DNA from: Nocardioides furvisabuli
Lineage (GTDB): Bacteria; Actinomycetota; Actinomycetes; Propionibacteriales; Nocardioidaceae
Assembly (NCBI RefSeq): GCF_021083185.1
Contig: NZ_JAIGQB010000003.1
Span: 186,001 to 250,000 of the forward strand
Direction of reading: 5' to 3'
Length of the DNA stretch: 64,000 bases
The notes under the pieces are model-generated. The model did not search any database. It was not told where the DNA came from and saw only the letters and a program-made list of their open reading frames with translations. Made by a program: the position numbers and the translations under genes. Numbering within the stretch: the first letter of the stretch is position 1; each line of letters starts with the position of its first letter. Below are positions 25,878-35,988 of the stretch, in pieces.

Positions 25878-26897
25878 TCAGGGGCCGTCCGGTGGCCGGT
25901 TGGCCTCGATCCACTTGTCGATCTGCTCCCACCAGCCGTAGAGCCACTCGATCCGCTCCTCGCGGTCCTCGGGGATCTCCGCGCGCGAGACCTGCCACCA
26001 CCGCATGGTGATCTGCTTGTCCATCGGCAGCTCGCGCCACAGGTCGCTCACCGTCACCAGGTGGTCGAGCCCGGTGTGGGCGACCATCAGCACGTCGGCG
26101 TCCGGTGCCGCCTCCAGCGCTGCCAGCACTCCGCCCGGACGTGGAGCCAGCACGTGGATCATCTCCTCCGCGCGCACCGCCATCCGCTCGAGGCCGAGCT
26201 TGCGGAGCCGCGCGATCCCGCGGTCGCGGCGCTCAGGGGTGAAGTTGCCGCCCTCGGGGAAGATCACGAAGGCGTCGTTGTCGTCCAGGCCGGTGGCCAG
26301 CGCGGCGATCTGCGACTCCAGGTCCTCGCCCGCGGCCGGGTTCGGTGAGATGAAGCGCGCCGGGATGCGGTTGAGGATCACGTCGATCGCGGGGTCCCAC
26401 GCGAGGGTGTTCCTCAGGACCACCCGCGGCTCGCGGTGGTACCAGTGCAGCAGGGCGTACATCAGGATGAACGAGTCACCCGGGCCCGCGTGGCGGCACA
26501 TGACCAGCACTGGGCCGTCCGGATGACGGGTCGGGTGCGGACCGTCGGTGCGGATGTGCAGGGCCAAGACGCGCCGGGCCTCGCGGAAGAAGACGATGAG
26601 CGTGCCCTGCACGAGGTCGTAGTGGATGCCGGCGAAGTAAGGCGAGCGGATCCGCCACCCGAAGCCGCTGGCGAGCCAAAGGCCCAGCAGCACGACGAGC
26701 AGCAGCGTCTCGAAGCTCAGGTAGACCACGACGAGCCACAGCAGCCGCAGCGCGCGCCAGCGGCCCGGCAGCACCGGTGCGAGGGCAGCGGCGACGAGCA
26801 GCCAGGCCGGCAGGGTCACCCACAGCAGCACGGTGAGCGTGATCACCGTCGGCGCGACGACGAGGCGGCGCAGGGCCCCGACGCCCGGGTGGCTCAC
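25878..26897 (-). CDS. PlsC-like acyltransferase, membrane anchored
   Basis: 339-aa protein with two or three N-terminal membrane segments (about 15-80) and a PlsC/AGPAT domain. The catalytic HX4D motif is RHAGPGDS (about 138-145) and the acceptor-binding motif is FPEGGNFT. It should move acyl groups to a lysophospholipid or similar acceptor; the exact acceptor is not clear, and the protein is longer than plain PlsC (about 250 aa). GTG 26897 overlaps the stop of the patatin gene, so the two are translated together: one releases fatty acyl chains and the other attaches them. Confidence 0.85.
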   Translation of the reverse strand: MSHPGVGALRRLVVAPTVITLTVLLWVTLPAWLLVAAALAPVLPGRWRALRLLWLVVVYLSFETLLLVVLLGLWLASGFGWRIRSPYFAGIHYDLVQGTLIVFFREARRVLALHIRTDGPHPTRHPDGPVLVMCRHAGPGDSFILMYALLHWYHREPRVVLRNTLAWDPAIDVILNRIPARFISPNPAAGEDLESQIAALATGLDDNDAFVIFPEGGNFTPERRDRGIARLRKLGLERMAVRAEEMIHVLAPRPGGVLAALEAAPDADVLMVAHTGLDHLVTVSDLWRELPMDKQITMRWWQVSRAEIPEDREERIEWLYGWWEQIDKWIEANRPPDGP

Positions 26898-27769
26898 GGC
26901 CGGGAGCCCTCGGCCGGCCCGAGGGCCTCGTCGAGGTAGTCGCGGGAGGCGGCGTACGTCGCCTCGATGCGCGCCTCGACGCTCCCGAAGTCACGGTGCG
27001 AGAGCAGCGAGTCGTCGCGCGCGGACGTGCCGCCGGCCGGGAGGACGTGGGCCTCGACGCCCTCGGGGATGGTCGCCATGTCGCGCATGAAGCGGTGGCG
27101 CCTGGCCACCTCGAAGCTGACCCGGGCGACGTCCCACGGCCGGGTGGGCGGCGCGAGCGGCCGGTCGATGCGGCCGACCTGGAGCACGAAGACCCGCGTC
27201 GCGCCGAGCTCGACGGCCCGGCCGACGGGGATGGAGTTCACCAGGCCCCCGTCGAGGAAGTGCTCGCCGTCGATCTCGGCAGGCGGCAGGAGACCGGGCA
27301 CGGCGGCGCTGGCCAGGATGGCGGGCACGAGCGGGCCGCTGGTGAACCAGTGCTCCGCCGCGCGCTCGATGCTGGCGGCGCAGACCTCCAGGCGCACCGG
27401 GAGGTCCTCGAAGCGGGCGTCGCCGAGCTCTTCGGTCAGCCGCCGCCGCAGCGGCGCCGAGGAGTAGATGTGGGTGCCGGTGGCGACGGCCCGGCGGACC
27501 GTGCGCAGCGGCCGGTCGCCGTAGACGTCGCGGGACCGTGCGGTGGAGGCCCACAGCTCGGTGAGCCGCTCCACGACGGCGGGCTCGGGCTGACGTGCCA
27601 CCAGCGCGCCGTTGAGCGCCCCGACGCTCGTGCCGACGACCAGGTCGGGCACGATCTCGCGCTCCAGCAGCGCGCGGAGCATGCCGACCTCGACGGCGCC
27701 GAGGACGCCGCCACCGCCGAGCACGAAGGCGGTGGTGCCGCTGGTCGAGGAGGGACGAAGTCCCGTCAC
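26894..27769 (-). CDS. Patatin-like phospholipase (RssA family)
   Basis: 291-aa serine hydrolase. The oxyanion loop is LGGGGVLGAVEVG (about 17-29), the nucleophile elbow is GTSVG (Ser at about 48), and the catalytic Asp is in FLDGGLVNS (about 180-188), forming the Ser-Asp dyad. No signal peptide, so cytoplasmic or peripheral. GTG 27769 puts the domain at its usual offset. The stop overlaps the acyltransferase start. A DUF3817 gene lies 18 bp upstream, in the same direction. Confidence 0.9.
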   Translation of the reverse strand: MTGLRPSSTSGTTAFVLGGGGVLGAVEVGMLRALLEREIVPDLVVGTSVGALNGALVARQPEPAVVERLTELWASTARSRDVYGDRPLRTVRRAVATGTHIYSSAPLRRRLTEELGDARFEDLPVRLEVCAASIERAAEHWFTSGPLVPAILASAAVPGLLPPAEIDGEHFLDGGLVNSIPVGRAVELGATRVFVLQVGRIDRPLAPPTRPWDVARVSFEVARRHRFMRDMATIPEGVEAHVLPAGGTSARDDSLLSHRDFGSVEARIEATYAASRDYLDEALGPAEGSRP

Positions 27770-27787
27770 GAGACCCGGGTCTCCACG

Positions 27788-28168
27788 TCAGGCCAGCTCG
27801 GGGTGCTCCGCGCGCACCCGCTGCGTCGCGCGGTGCTCGGCCCAGAACGACAGCACCGGGATGGTGCCGCACGCCAGGGTGACCAGCGTGAACGGCAGGT
27901 CCCAGCCGGCCCGGCGCGAGAGCGCGAAGGCGCTGAAGAGGAAGATCATGTAGAGCCAGCCGTGCGCGACACCGAGGTAGGTCGTGATGACCTCGCCCAG
28001 GTTGTTGAGGTCGGAGCCGGTGGTCACCCAGGCGGGCGTGCTGTCGAAGACGCCCCACATCGGGGAGCCGTCGAAGTTGGCCAGCGGGACGCCGACCAGG
28101 CAGAGCACCACGAGGAGGACACCGACGATGGTGGCCATGACGCGGTAGGCGGTGAGGTTGCGGGACAC
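27788..28168 (-). CDS. DUF3817 family membrane protein
   Basis: 126-aa membrane protein with about three helices: MATIVGVLLVVLCLVGVPL, YLGVAHGWLYMIFLFSAFAL and FTLVTLACGTIPVLSFWAE. The central VAHGWLYM and the SFWAEHRATQRVR ending mark DUF3817, common in actinobacteria and often annotated YdzA-like. GTG 28168 (VSRNLTAYRVM) is the start; the longer frame has no membrane-compatible N-terminus. Function unknown. Sits between SURF1 and the patatin gene, all on one strand. Confidence 0.85.
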   Translation of the reverse strand: MSRNLTAYRVMATIVGVLLVVLCLVGVPLANFDGSPMWGVFDSTPAWVTTGSDLNNLGEVITTYLGVAHGWLYMIFLFSAFALSRRAGWDLPFTLVTLACGTIPVLSFWAEHRATQRVRAEHPELA

Positions 28169-28191
28169 GGCGCCAAGGTATCGGGTGCCGC

Positions 28192-28917
28192 CTACCCCGC
28201 TGACGGGGAGATCTCGGGAGCGGTCGCGTCCCGGCGCCAGCGCCACCAGATGAAGGCGGCGAAGCCCCCGAACACCCACCACTCCACGGCGTAGAGCAGG
28301 TTGCGGATGCCGGTCGCGCGGCTCGGGGTGGGCAGTGCCTCGAGCTCGGCGGCCTCCAGGCCGTCGGCGGGCTCCTGGGCGATGAGGTAGGCGGAGTAGA
28401 GGTCGACGTCCACCCGCTGCACGGCGTCCGCGACGCGGATCTCGGGGAAGACGTCGTCATCGGGGTCGTCGTCGGTGACCAGGCTGCCGTCGGGGGCCTG
28501 CAGCCACCCGGTCAGCTCCGCCTCGCCGGTGACCGCCAGCAGGTCGGCCTCGGGCTCGGGGGCCCAGCCGCGTACGACGAGCACGGCCGCGTCGCCCATC
28601 TGGAGGGGGTCGACGGCCCAGTAGCCCGACCGGCCGCCCTGCTCCCGGTCGGCGACCCAGAAGCCACCGTCCAGCCACTCGCCGGCGACCTCCACCGGTC
28701 GGCCGAGGTCGGGCGCGGGGAACGGGTCGTCGTTGCCCATCACGTCGGTCAGCGGCACGGGCGCGATGCCGGTCAGGTCGCGGGCCTCGGCCTCCCGGCT
28801 GGCCTGCCAGGCGTCGTACTGCCACTTCCCGAGGAGCCCGGCGATCCCGACGAGCACGAGCGTGAGGACCACCGCACCGAGGTCGGTCAACAGGCCGGGC
28901 CGGCGGGAGGTGCTCAC
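28192..28917 (-). CDS. SURF1-family cytochrome oxidase assembly protein
   Basis: 241-aa membrane protein of the SURF1 family. It has an N-terminal helix (about 12-31) and a C-terminal helix (about 207-226) around an extracytoplasmic domain. Family features: GKWQYDAW near the first helix, PVEVAGEWL, WAVDPLQMGDAAVLVVRGW and the ending RNLLYAVEWWVFGGFAAFIWWR. SURF1 helps insert heme a into the aa3 oxidase. GTG 28917. Followed by DUF3817 at 23 bp. Confidence 0.9.
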   Translation of the reverse strand: MSTSRRPGLLTDLGAVVLTLVLVGIAGLLGKWQYDAWQASREAEARDLTGIAPVPLTDVMGNDDPFPAPDLGRPVEVAGEWLDGGFWVADREQGGRSGYWAVDPLQMGDAAVLVVRGWAPEPEADLLAVTGEAELTGWLQAPDGSLVTDDDPDDDVFPEIRVADAVQRVDVDLYSAYLIAQEPADGLEAAELEALPTPSRATGIRNLLYAVEWWVFGGFAAFIWWRWRRDATAPEISPSAG

Positions 28918-28972
28918 GGGCTCGATTGTCCCAGCCGTCCGGTGAGCGCCGTCCGCCGCCTGCAGGGGGACG

Positions 28973-29644
28973 TCAGGCGGAGGCGAGCGCGAGCTTCACC
29001 GCGAAGCCGAGGAAGACCGCACCCACGGCCGACGTGGCGCCGGCCGAGAGCGCCGTACGCCGTCGGAACGCGTCGGCCAGCCGGGTGCCGGCCACGATCA
29101 GGACGCTGAGGTACGCCGCGCTCGCGAGGGTGGCGAGGACCCCCAGCGCGAGGAACGAGATCACCGGGTGGGCGTAGGACGGGTCGACGAACTGCACGAA
29201 GAACGCGACGAAGAAGAGGATCGCCTTGGGGTTGAGCAGGCTGATCACCAGCGCCCGGCGGTAGGGCCGCTCACCCTTCGCGCTCGGCACCAGGCCGGCC
29301 TCCTCGGAGGCGTCGGCGATCTGCTCGGCGACCGTGCGGCGCGAGCGCCACGTGGCCCACGCCGCGCGCATCATCCCGATCGCGAGCCACAGCAGGTAGG
29401 AGGCGCCGATCCACTTGACCGCGCTGAACGCCGTCTCGTTGGCCTTCAGCAGCGACGCCACCCCTGCGGCGGAGAGCGTCATCAGCACGGCGTCACCGGT
29501 CCAGACGCCCGCCGCGGCGGCGTACCCGCTGCGCACCCCTCGCCGCGCGGCCACCGAGAGGACGTAGAGCGAGTTCGGTCCGGGCAGCAGGATGATGAGG
29601 ATCAGGCCGACGAGGTAGGTCGGGAGGTCGGTGATGCCCAGCAC
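28973..29644 (-). CDS. LysE/RhtB-family amino-acid exporter
   Basis: 223-aa inner-membrane exporter with six predicted membrane segments. The N-terminal LPGPNSLYVLSVAARRGVRSGYAAAAGVW is the LysE/RhtB signature, and the central RRALVISLLNPKAILFFVAFF is the second conserved block. The length is normal. The loop around residues 105-130 is charged and cytoplasmic. GTG 29644 is the start. Family members export leucine, homoserine or related amino acids; the substrate here is not determined. Confidence 0.9.
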   Translation of the reverse strand: MLGITDLPTYLVGLILIILLPGPNSLYVLSVAARRGVRSGYAAAAGVWTGDAVLMTLSAAGVASLLKANETAFSAVKWIGASYLLWLAIGMMRAAWATWRSRRTVAEQIADASEEAGLVPSAKGERPYRRALVISLLNPKAILFFVAFFVQFVDPSYAHPVISFLALGVLATLASAAYLSVLIVAGTRLADAFRRRTALSAGATSAVGAVFLGFAVKLALASA

Positions 29645-29726
29645 GGGACCAGTGTGGGCCCGGCGGGTCTGTGACGACGACCGATTTCGAGGCGTGGTCC
29701 GCGTCGCGCTCGTGGGACGTCGGGAG

Positions 29727-29802
29727 TGGTGGAGCCTAGGGGACTCGAACCCCTAACCCCCTGCTTGCAAAGCAGGTGCGCTACCAATTGCGCCAAGGCC
29801 CC
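29727..29802 (-). tRNA. tRNA-Ala (anticodon TGC)
   Basis: Minus-strand cloverleaf: acceptor GGGGCCT (29802-29796) with AGGCTCC, D-arm GGCGCAATTGGTAGCGC, anticodon arm CCTGC-TTTGCAA-GCAGG giving TGC, T-arm AGGGG-TTCGAGT-CCCCT. Body 29730-29802; CCA is encoded at 29729-29727. With tRNA-Ile nearby it forms the Ile/Ala pair found downstream of gyrA in actinobacteria. Confidence 0.96.
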
Positions 29803-29822
29803 CGGTGGAGCGGGGTGGAGCG

Positions 29823-29948
29823 TCAGGCCTTCTCGACGGTGTCGGTCGCCTCGGCCCAGAGAGCCTGCTCGTGCCTGCCCTCGTCCATCTTCTTCTTCGC
29901 GACCAGCGCGCCGGCGGCAGCGAGGGTGATCAGCAGGACCTTCTTCAT
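29823..29948 (-). CDS. DLW-39 family small protein
   Basis: 41-aa protein lying between two tRNA genes. It begins [20 protein letters not shown], a short hydrophobic helix with a basic end, and continues [20 protein letters not shown]. The family is named for an Asp-Leu-Trp at about position 39 and is found between gyrA and the Ile/Ala tRNAs across actinobacteria; here the motif reads Ala-Leu-Trp-Ala-Glu-Ala. ATG 29948 is preceded by CGAGGAGAG at good spacing. Function is unknown; the helix could be a membrane anchor. Confidence 0.82.
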   Translation of the reverse strand: MKKVLLITLAAAGALVAKKKMDEGRHEQALWAEATDTVEKA

Positions 29949-29983
29949 GGACTCTCCTCGTGATGCGGAGCGAAGGGATGGAG

Positions 29984-30057
29984 TGGGCCTAGGAGGACTT
30001 GAACCTCCGACCTCTTCCTTATCAGGGAAGCGCTCTAACCGTCTGAGCTATAGGCCC
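29984..30057 (-). tRNA. tRNA-Ile (anticodon GAT)
   Basis: Minus-strand cloverleaf: acceptor GGGCCTA (30057-30051) with TAGGCCC, D-arm AGCTCAGACGGTTAGAGC, anticodon arm CTTCC-CTGATAA-GGAAG giving GAT, T-arm GGAGG-TTCAAGT-CCTCC. 74 nt. The CCA end is not encoded (CTC follows), unlike the other two tRNAs here, so it depends on the CCA-adding enzyme at 59.4 kb. Confidence 0.96.
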
Positions 30058-30185
30058 GCACACGTCGCAAGCGACGACGCCGAAGATTACCTGAGGGTGG
30101 TCAGGCGGTGCCAATCGAGGGGGGTCGGTTTCGAGGCTTGCTGCGCTCGCACCTCAACCACCGAGACCCCAGGAGGACCGTCAGA

Positions 30186-30731
30186 TCACTTCTCGTCCTC
30201 GGCGAGGGTGACCTCGATGCCTCCGAGGAGGGCGGCGGCGAGGTTGTAGAGGAAGGCGGTCAGCGTGGCGATCGCCGTGAGCAGGACCACGTCGAGCACC
30301 GAGACGATCAGCGTGAAGCCGAGCACCCGCGACATGCCGACGTAGTCGGTGATGTCGAAGGTCGAGTTGCCGCTGTCGCCCTCGACGATGCTCGCCACGG
30401 CCGAGTTGATCGAGTCCCACACGCCGGCGGCGCCGAGCACGGACCACACCATGAAGATCGCGACGAAGGTGACCACACCGAAGGCGACCGACAGCAGGAA
30501 CGACGTCTTCATCACCGACCAGGGGTCGATGCGGGTCAGTCGCAGCCGGGCGCGGCGGGGCTGGCGGCCCGACGCACGGCGGGCGCGGTTGCCGCGCGGC
30601 GCCTTGGAGTCGGCGTTGGCGCGGTGCTCCTCGGCAGCGTTGGACAGCGTGTCCTGCAGGCGTCCGGTGAGGGACCTGCGGGCAGGCTCATCCCCGGACG
30701 TACGACGCGGAGTCGCGGTGCGGTCCGACAT
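30186..30731 (-). CDS. DUF3566 transmembrane protein
   Basis: 181-aa protein encoded 3 bp after gyrA. The N-terminal 65 residues are polar, Arg-rich and probably disordered; RARLRLTRIDPWSVMKTSFLLSV opens the DUF3566 domain, with membrane helices at about 74-98 and 135-160 and the motif TLTAFLYNLAAALLGGIEVTLAED at the end. It matches mycobacterial Rv0007, next to gyrA, reported among divisome-associated proteins. GTG or ATG choice: ATG 30731 (MSDRTA). Same operon as gyrB-gyrA. Confidence 0.92.
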   Translation of the reverse strand: MSDRTATPRRTSGDEPARRSLTGRLQDTLSNAAEEHRANADSKAPRGNRARRASGRQPRRARLRLTRIDPWSVMKTSFLLSVAFGVVTFVAIFMVWSVLGAAGVWDSINSAVASIVEGDSGNSTFDITDYVGMSRVLGFTLIVSVLDVVLLTAIATLTAFLYNLAAALLGGIEVTLAEDEK

Positions 30732-30734
30732 GGA

Positions 30735-33461
30735 TCACTCCTCGGTGTCTTCGTCGGCGCCCAGGTCGTCGGACACCGGGACGCTCGCGTCAGCGGCGTC
30801 CTGAGCCTCGATTGTTGCACCGTCGGCCACGTCCTGCGATTCGCCGACCGGGACGTCGGCTCCGTCGGCGCTCGTGTCCACGCCCGCTGCCTCGGCCGCC
30901 TCCTCGACGACCTTCGCCTCCACGGAGCGGGCCACGACGGCCACGGTGTCGCCCTTCTTCGGCGTCACGAACTTCACGCCCATCGTCGAGCGGCCGGTGG
31001 GACGGAAGTTGGCGTCGATCGGGCTGCGCACCACCTGACCACTGCTGGTGATGGAGAGGACCTCGTCCTCCTCCTCCACGATGAAGGCGCCCACCAGGCC
31101 ACCGCGGTCCTCGTTCGACAGCGACATCGCCTTGATGCCGATACCGCCACGGGACTGCAGGCGGTAGTCGCTGATGCGGCTGCGCTTGGCGAAGCCGCCG
31201 TCGGTGATCGTGAAGACGTACTGCTCCTTGACCTCCTCCGAGGTGGCTGCGTCGCCCTCGACGGCCTCCTCGGCCGCGACCTGGTCGGCGCGGATGACCG
31301 ACATCGACAGCAGCGAGTCGCCGTCGCGGAACTTCATGCCGCGCACACCGCCGGTGGCGCGGCCCATCGGGCGCAGCTGCTCGTCGTCGGCCTTGAAGCG
31401 GATCGACTGGCCCTTGCGGGAGACCAGCAGGATGTCGTCGTCGCCGTTGACCAGCTCGGCCCCGATCAGCTCGTCGTCGTCCTCGCGGAAGTTGATCGCG
31501 ATGACGCCTGCCTGACGCGGCGAGTTGTAGTCGCCGAGCTTGGTCTTCTTGACCAGCCCGGTCCGGGTGGCGAGCACGAGGTAGGGGGCCTGCTCGTAGT
31601 CGCGGATCGCCAGCACCTGGGCGATGTCCTCGTTGGGCTGGAAGCTCAGCAGGCCGGCGACGTGGCCGCCCTTCGCGTCGCGCGCCGCCTCGGGCAGGTT
31701 GTAGGCCTTGGTGCGGTAGACACGACCGGCCGTGGTGAAGAACAGCAGCCAGTGGTGGTTGGTGGTGGCGATGAAGTGCTGCACCACGTCGTCACCGCGC
31801 AGGGTCGCGCCGCGCACGCCCTTGCCGCCACGCTTCTGCAGGCGGTACTGGTCGGCGCGGGTGCGCTTGGCGTAGCCGCCACGGGTGATGGAGACGACGA
31901 GGTCCTCGTCGGGGATCAGGTCCTCCATCGACAGGTCGCCGTCGGCGGCGATGATCTGCGTACGCCGCTCGTTGCCGTACTTGTCGGTGATCTCCTTCAG
32001 CTCGTCGGAGACGATCTGGCGCTGGCGCGGCTCGTTGGCGAGGATGTCCTCGAGGTCGGCGATGACGCGCTCGAGGTCGGCGAGACGGTCCATGATCTTC
32101 TGGCGCTCCAGCGCCGCGAGACGGCGCAGCTGCATCTCGAGGATCGCGTTGGCCTGCACCTCGTCGATGTCGAGCAGCGCGATGAGGCCGCTGCGGGCCT
32201 CCTCGACGTCGGGGCTGCGACGGATCAGCGCGATGACCTCGTCGAGGGCGTCGAGCGCCTTCGCGAGACCGCGGTAGATGTGGGCCTGGCGCTCGGCCTC
32301 GGCGAGGCGGAAGCGCGTACGCCGCTGGATGACCTCGATCTGGTGGGTGACCCAGTTGGAGATGAACTGGTCGATCGGGAGCGTGCGCGGCACACCGTCG
32401 ACCAGCGCCAGCATGTTGGCGGAGAAGTTGGTCTGGAGCTCGGTGTGCTTGAAGAGGTTGTTGAGCACCACGCGGGCCACCGCGTCGCGCTTGAGGATGA
32501 TCACCAGGCGCTGCCCGGTGCGCGAGCTGGTGTCGTCGCGCACGTCGGAGATGCCCTGGATGCGCCCGGAGTCGGCGAGCTCGGCGATCTTCAGCGCCAG
32601 GTTGTCCGGGTTGACCATGTAGGGGAGCTCGCTGATGACGAGCATCGTGCGGCCCTTGGCGTCCTCGTCGATCTCGACGACCGCGCGCTGGGTGATCGAG
32701 CCGCGACCGGTGCGGTAGGCCTGCTCGATGCCCTGGCGGCCCACGATCAGCGCGCCGTTGGGGAAGTCGGGGCCCTTGATCCGCTCGATGACGGCGTCCT
32801 GCAGCTCCTCCTTGGTGGCGTCGGGGTGCTCGAGCGCCCAGGTCGCGGCCTCGGAGACCTCGTGGAGGTTGTGCGGCGGGATGCTGGTCGCCATGCCGAC
32901 CGCGATGCCGGCCGAGCCGTTGACCAGCAGGTTCGGGAAGCGCGAGGGGAGGATGGTCGGCTCCTGCGAGCGACCGTCGTAGTTGGGGCGGAAGTCGACG
33001 GTGTCCTCGTCGATGTCGCGCACCATCTCCATCGCCAGCGGCGCCATCCGGCACTCGGTGTAGCGCATGGCGGCGGCGGAGTCGTTGCCCGGCGAGCCGA
33101 AGTTGCCCTGGCCGTTGATCAGCGGCGAGCGCAGCACCCACGGCTGCGCGAGGCGGACCATGGTGTCGTAGATCGCGGTGTCGCCGTGGGGGTGGTACTG
33201 ACCCATCACGTCGCCGACGACGCGCGAGCACTTCGAGAAGCCGCGGTCGGGGCGGTAGCCGCCGTCGTACATCGCGTAGAGGATGCGGCGGTGCACCGGC
33301 TTCAGCCCGTCGCGTACGTCGGGCAGCGCGCGCCCGACGATCACGGTCATCGCGTAGTCGATGTAGGACTGCTGCATCAGCGTCTGCAGCTCGATCGGCT
33401 GGATGCGGTCGTCGCCGAACCCGAAGCCGCCTGCGCCGGTGCCGGTGGGGGTCTCAGTCAT
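30735..33461 (-). CDS. gyrA: DNA gyrase subunit A
   Basis: 908-aa breakage-reunion subunit of DNA gyrase. N-terminal winged helix with [19 protein letters not shown], quinolone-resistance region [19 protein letters not shown], and the catalytic Tyr in [10 protein letters not shown] (about 133). The C-terminal beta-pinwheel carries the GyrA box [10 protein letters not shown] that wraps DNA. There is no intein. The C-terminus has an acidic, Ala-rich extension of roughly 60 residues beyond the pinwheel, making it longer than the 838-aa M. tuberculosis protein. ATG 33461, 58 bp after gyrB. Confidence 0.98.
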   Translation of the reverse strand: MTETPTGTGAGGFGFGDDRIQPIELQTLMQQSYIDYAMTVIVGRALPDVRDGLKPVHRRILYAMYDGGYRPDRGFSKCSRVVGDVMGQYHPHGDTAIYDTMVRLAQPWVLRSPLINGQGNFGSPGNDSAAAMRYTECRMAPLAMEMVRDIDEDTVDFRPNYDGRSQEPTILPSRFPNLLVNGSAGIAVGMATSIPPHNLHEVSEAATWALEHPDATKEELQDAVIERIKGPDFPNGALIVGRQGIEQAYRTGRGSITQRAVVEIDEDAKGRTMLVISELPYMVNPDNLALKIAELADSGRIQGISDVRDDTSSRTGQRLVIILKRDAVARVVLNNLFKHTELQTNFSANMLALVDGVPRTLPIDQFISNWVTHQIEVIQRRTRFRLAEAERQAHIYRGLAKALDALDEVIALIRRSPDVEEARSGLIALLDIDEVQANAILEMQLRRLAALERQKIMDRLADLERVIADLEDILANEPRQRQIVSDELKEITDKYGNERRTQIIAADGDLSMEDLIPDEDLVVSITRGGYAKRTRADQYRLQKRGGKGVRGATLRGDDVVQHFIATTNHHWLLFFTTAGRVYRTKAYNLPEAARDAKGGHVAGLLSFQPNEDIAQVLAIRDYEQAPYLVLATRTGLVKKTKLGDYNSPRQAGVIAINFREDDDELIGAELVNGDDDILLVSRKGQSIRFKADDEQLRPMGRATGGVRGMKFRDGDSLLSMSVIRADQVAAEEAVEGDAATSEEVKEQYVFTITDGGFAKRSRISDYRLQSRGGIGIKAMSLSNEDRGGLVGAFIVEEEDEVLSITSSGQVVRSPIDANFRPTGRSTMGVKFVTPKKGDTVAVVARSVEAKVVEEAAEAAGVDTSADGADVPVGESQDVADGATIEAQDAADASVPVSDDLGADEDTEE

Positions 33462-33519
33462 GTGGTTCTCTCCTGCGTTCTAGGGATGTCTAGGGCTGCT
33501 CGTAGAAACGGCTAGCGGC

Positions 33520-35730
33520 CTAGATATCCAAGAAACGGACGTCCTTGGCGTTGCGCTGGATGAAGGAGCGGCGCTGCTCGACGTCCTCGCCCATCAGGAT
33601 CGAGAAGATCTCGTCGGCCTGCGCGGCGTCCTCGAGGCCGACCTGCTTCATCAGGCGGGCGTCGGGGTCCATCGTGGTCTCCCACAGCTCGTCGGCGTTC
33701 ATCTCGCCGAGACCCTTGTAGCGCTGGACCGGGTTCTCCTTGGGCAGCTTCTTGCCCTGGGCCTGGCCGTCGGCGAGCAGCGCGTCGCGCTCGGCGTCGG
33801 AGTAGACGAACTCGTGCTCGGCCGGCTTGTTCCACCGCAGGCGGTAGAGGGGCGGCTGGGCCATGTAGACGTAGCCGTGCTCGATGAGTGGCTTCATGAA
33901 GCGGAAGAGCAGCGTCAGCAGCAGGGTGTTGATGTGGTGGCCGTCGACGTCGGCGTCGGCCATCATCACGACCTTGTGGTAGCGCAGCTTCTCGAGGTTG
34001 AACTCCTCGTGGATGCCGGTGCCGAGCGCGGAGATGATCGCCTGGACCTCGGAGTTGGCGAGCACCTTGTCGATGCGGGCCTTCTCGACGTTGAGGATCT
34101 TGCCGCGGATCGGCAGGATCGCCTGGATGCGCGGGTCGCGGCCCTGGCGCGCGGAGCCACCGGCCGAGTCGCCCTCCACGATGAAGACCTCACACTCGGC
34201 GGGGTTGGTCGACTGGCAGTCGCTGAGCTTGCCGGGCAGGCCGCCGCCGCCGAGCAGGCCCTTGCGGCCGCGGGCGAGCTCGCGCGCCTTGCGGGCTGCG
34301 ATGCGGGCGCTGGCCGCGGCCTGCGACTTGCGCACGATGTCACGACCCTCGGCGGGGTTCTGCTCGAACCAGGCACCGAGCTGGTCGTTCATGATCCGCT
34401 GGGTGAAGCCCTTGGCCTCGGTGTTGCCGAGCTTGGTCTTGGTCTGGCCCTCGAACTGCGGCTCGGCGAGCTTGATGGAGACGATCGCGGTCAGGCCCTC
34501 GCGGATGTCGTCGCCCGAGACGCGGTCCTCCTTCTTCTTGATCAGGCCCCACTCCTCGCCCCAGTGGTTGACCAAGGAGGTGAGGGAGGCGCGGAAGCCC
34601 TCCTCGTGGGTGCCGCCCTCGTGGGTGTTGATGTTGTTGGCGAAGGTGTGGACCGACTCGGTGTAGGTGGTGTTCCACTGCATCGCGACCTCGAGGCTCA
34701 TGTGGTTCTCCACCGACTCAGGGGTGTCGGCCTCGAAGGAGATGACGGTCGCGTTCGCCTTGTCCTTGCGGCGGTTGAGGTGCTCGACGTAGTCGACGAG
34801 GCCGCGGTCGTACTTGAAGACCTGCTCGAGACCGCCGGTCTCCGCCCGCTTGATGGCGTCGTGCCCGGCGTTGTCGATCGAGCTGTCCACCGTGTCGTCC
34901 TCGATCGCGTCGACGCGCGACTCCGCGTCGGCCCGCTCGTCGCGTACGACGAACTCGACGCCCTTGTTGAGGAAGGCCATCTCGCGCAGGCGCGAGGTGA
35001 TGGTCTCGAGGTTGTAGGTGGTGTGCTCGAAGATGTCGTCGGAGGCGTACCAGGTCACCGTGGTGCCGGTGCCCTCGCCGTCCTCCAGCGCGCGGACCTG
35101 CGCGAGGTCGGCGTCGGGCACGCCGAGCTGGAAGGACTGGCGCCACAGGTGGCCACGGTTCTTCACCTCGGCGACCAGGCGGGTCGACAGCGCGTTGACG
35201 ACCGAGACGCCGACGCCGTGGAGGCCACCGGACACCTTGTAGCCGCCGCCGCCGAACTTGCCGCCCGCGTGGAGCATCGTCAACGCCATGGTGAGGGCGG
35301 GCATCTCCTGGCCGGGCGCGGTGTCGGTGGGGATGCCACGACCGTTGTCCTCGACGCGCACTCCGCCGTCGGCCTGGAGCGTGAGCACGATCCGGGTGGC
35401 GTAGCCGGCGAGCGCCTCGTCGACGCCGTTGTCCACGATCTCCCAGATCAGGTGGTGCAGGCCGCGCTCCCCGGTGGAGCCGATGTACATGCCGGGGCGC
35501 TTGCGCACCGCCTCGAGGCCTTCGAGCACGGTGATCGCCGAGGCGTCGTACTCGAACGCCTCGTCGACCGCGGTCGACGAGCGCTTCTCCGCCGCGACCT
35601 CGCTCGCCTCCTCCTGCGCAGCCTCCACCGCGTCGGCGATGGCCTCGGCGGGGGAGGGGGGAGAGTCGGGTGCGGGTGCCTGCGAGTCGGTGGTCGGTCC
35701 GGTGGTGAACTCGTCGTTCTCTTCGCTCAA
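33520..35730 (-). CDS. gyrB: DNA gyrase subunit B
   Basis: 736-aa ATPase subunit of gyrase. GHKL domain with [20 protein letters not shown] and the ATP lid [14 protein letters not shown]; Toprim domain with [14 protein letters not shown] and [12 protein letters not shown]-terminal [23 protein letters not shown] 35730 (LSEENDEF) is my start, because a purine-rich GGGAAGAAGG lies 9-18 bp upstream; an ATG 96 bp further up gives a non-homologous Arg-rich extension. The first 55 residues are acidic and Pro/Ala-rich, an N-terminal extension before the core at [15 protein letters not shown]. Confidence 0.96.
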   Translation of the reverse strand: MSEENDEFTTGPTTDSQAPAPDSPPSPAEAIADAVEAAQEEASEVAAEKRSSTAVDEAFEYDASAITVLEGLEAVRKRPGMYIGSTGERGLHHLIWEIVDNGVDEALAGYATRIVLTLQADGGVRVEDNGRGIPTDTAPGQEMPALTMALTMLHAGGKFGGGGYKVSGGLHGVGVSVVNALSTRLVAEVKNRGHLWRQSFQLGVPDADLAQVRALEDGEGTGTTVTWYASDDIFEHTTYNLETITSRLREMAFLNKGVEFVVRDERADAESRVDAIEDDTVDSSIDNAGHDAIKRAETGGLEQVFKYDRGLVDYVEHLNRRKDKANATVISFEADTPESVENHMSLEVAMQWNTTYTESVHTFANNINTHEGGTHEEGFRASLTSLVNHWGEEWGLIKKKEDRVSGDDIREGLTAIVSIKLAEPQFEGQTKTKLGNTEAKGFTQRIMNDQLGAWFEQNPAEGRDIVRKSQAAASARIAARKARELARGRKGLLGGGGLPGKLSDCQSTNPAECEVFIVEGDSAGGSARQGRDPRIQAILPIRGKILNVEKARIDKVLANSEVQAIISALGTGIHEEFNLEKLRYHKVVMMADADVDGHHINTLLLTLLFRFMKPLIEHGYVYMAQPPLYRLRWNKPAEHEFVYSDAERDALLADGQAQGKKLPKENPVQRYKGLGEMNADELWETTMDPDARLMKQVGLEDAAQADEIFSILMGEDVEQRRSFIQRNAKDVRFLDI

Positions 35731-35988
35731 GGCACAGCCTTCTTCCCGTCGCCTGCAAGGGCGTTCGACATGACTCGAGTCGCTGCTGCTGCCACGGGCA
35801 ACCAGACGTGCGACTCGTACGCCCATCCTACTGCCTCAGGAGCTCCCACCGAAGGATCGACCCGTGAGTTGGGGACGACGGGGGCAAGAAAGTGCCTTCA
35901 GGGGCCCCATGAGGCCGGTTCACAGCGCCGAACAGGGGGGTCGGTGGGTCCCCCTACCGGCGCGGGGCCCTCAGATCGGCATTCCGGC
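35731..35988 (-). promoter_or_regulatory. Leader of gyrB
   Basis: 258 bp between the DUF721 stop and gyrB start. It contains GC-rich stretches (GGGGCCCC near 35900 and runs of G and C at 35930-35960) but no clear -35/-10 pair. A gyrase supercoiling-sensitive promoter would be expected here; nothing specific could be identified. Confidence 0.35.

Noticed and set aside
30108..33515. 1135-codon open frame on the plus strand
   Set aside because: Antisense to gyrA. Its Arg/Asp/Val/His-rich composition is what reverse reading of high-GC genes gives; no domain is recognisable.
35731..35826. Longer gyrB from ATG 35826
   Set aside because: The added 32 residues are Arg/Ser-rich and unlike gyrase; the Shine-Dalgarno points to TTG 35730.
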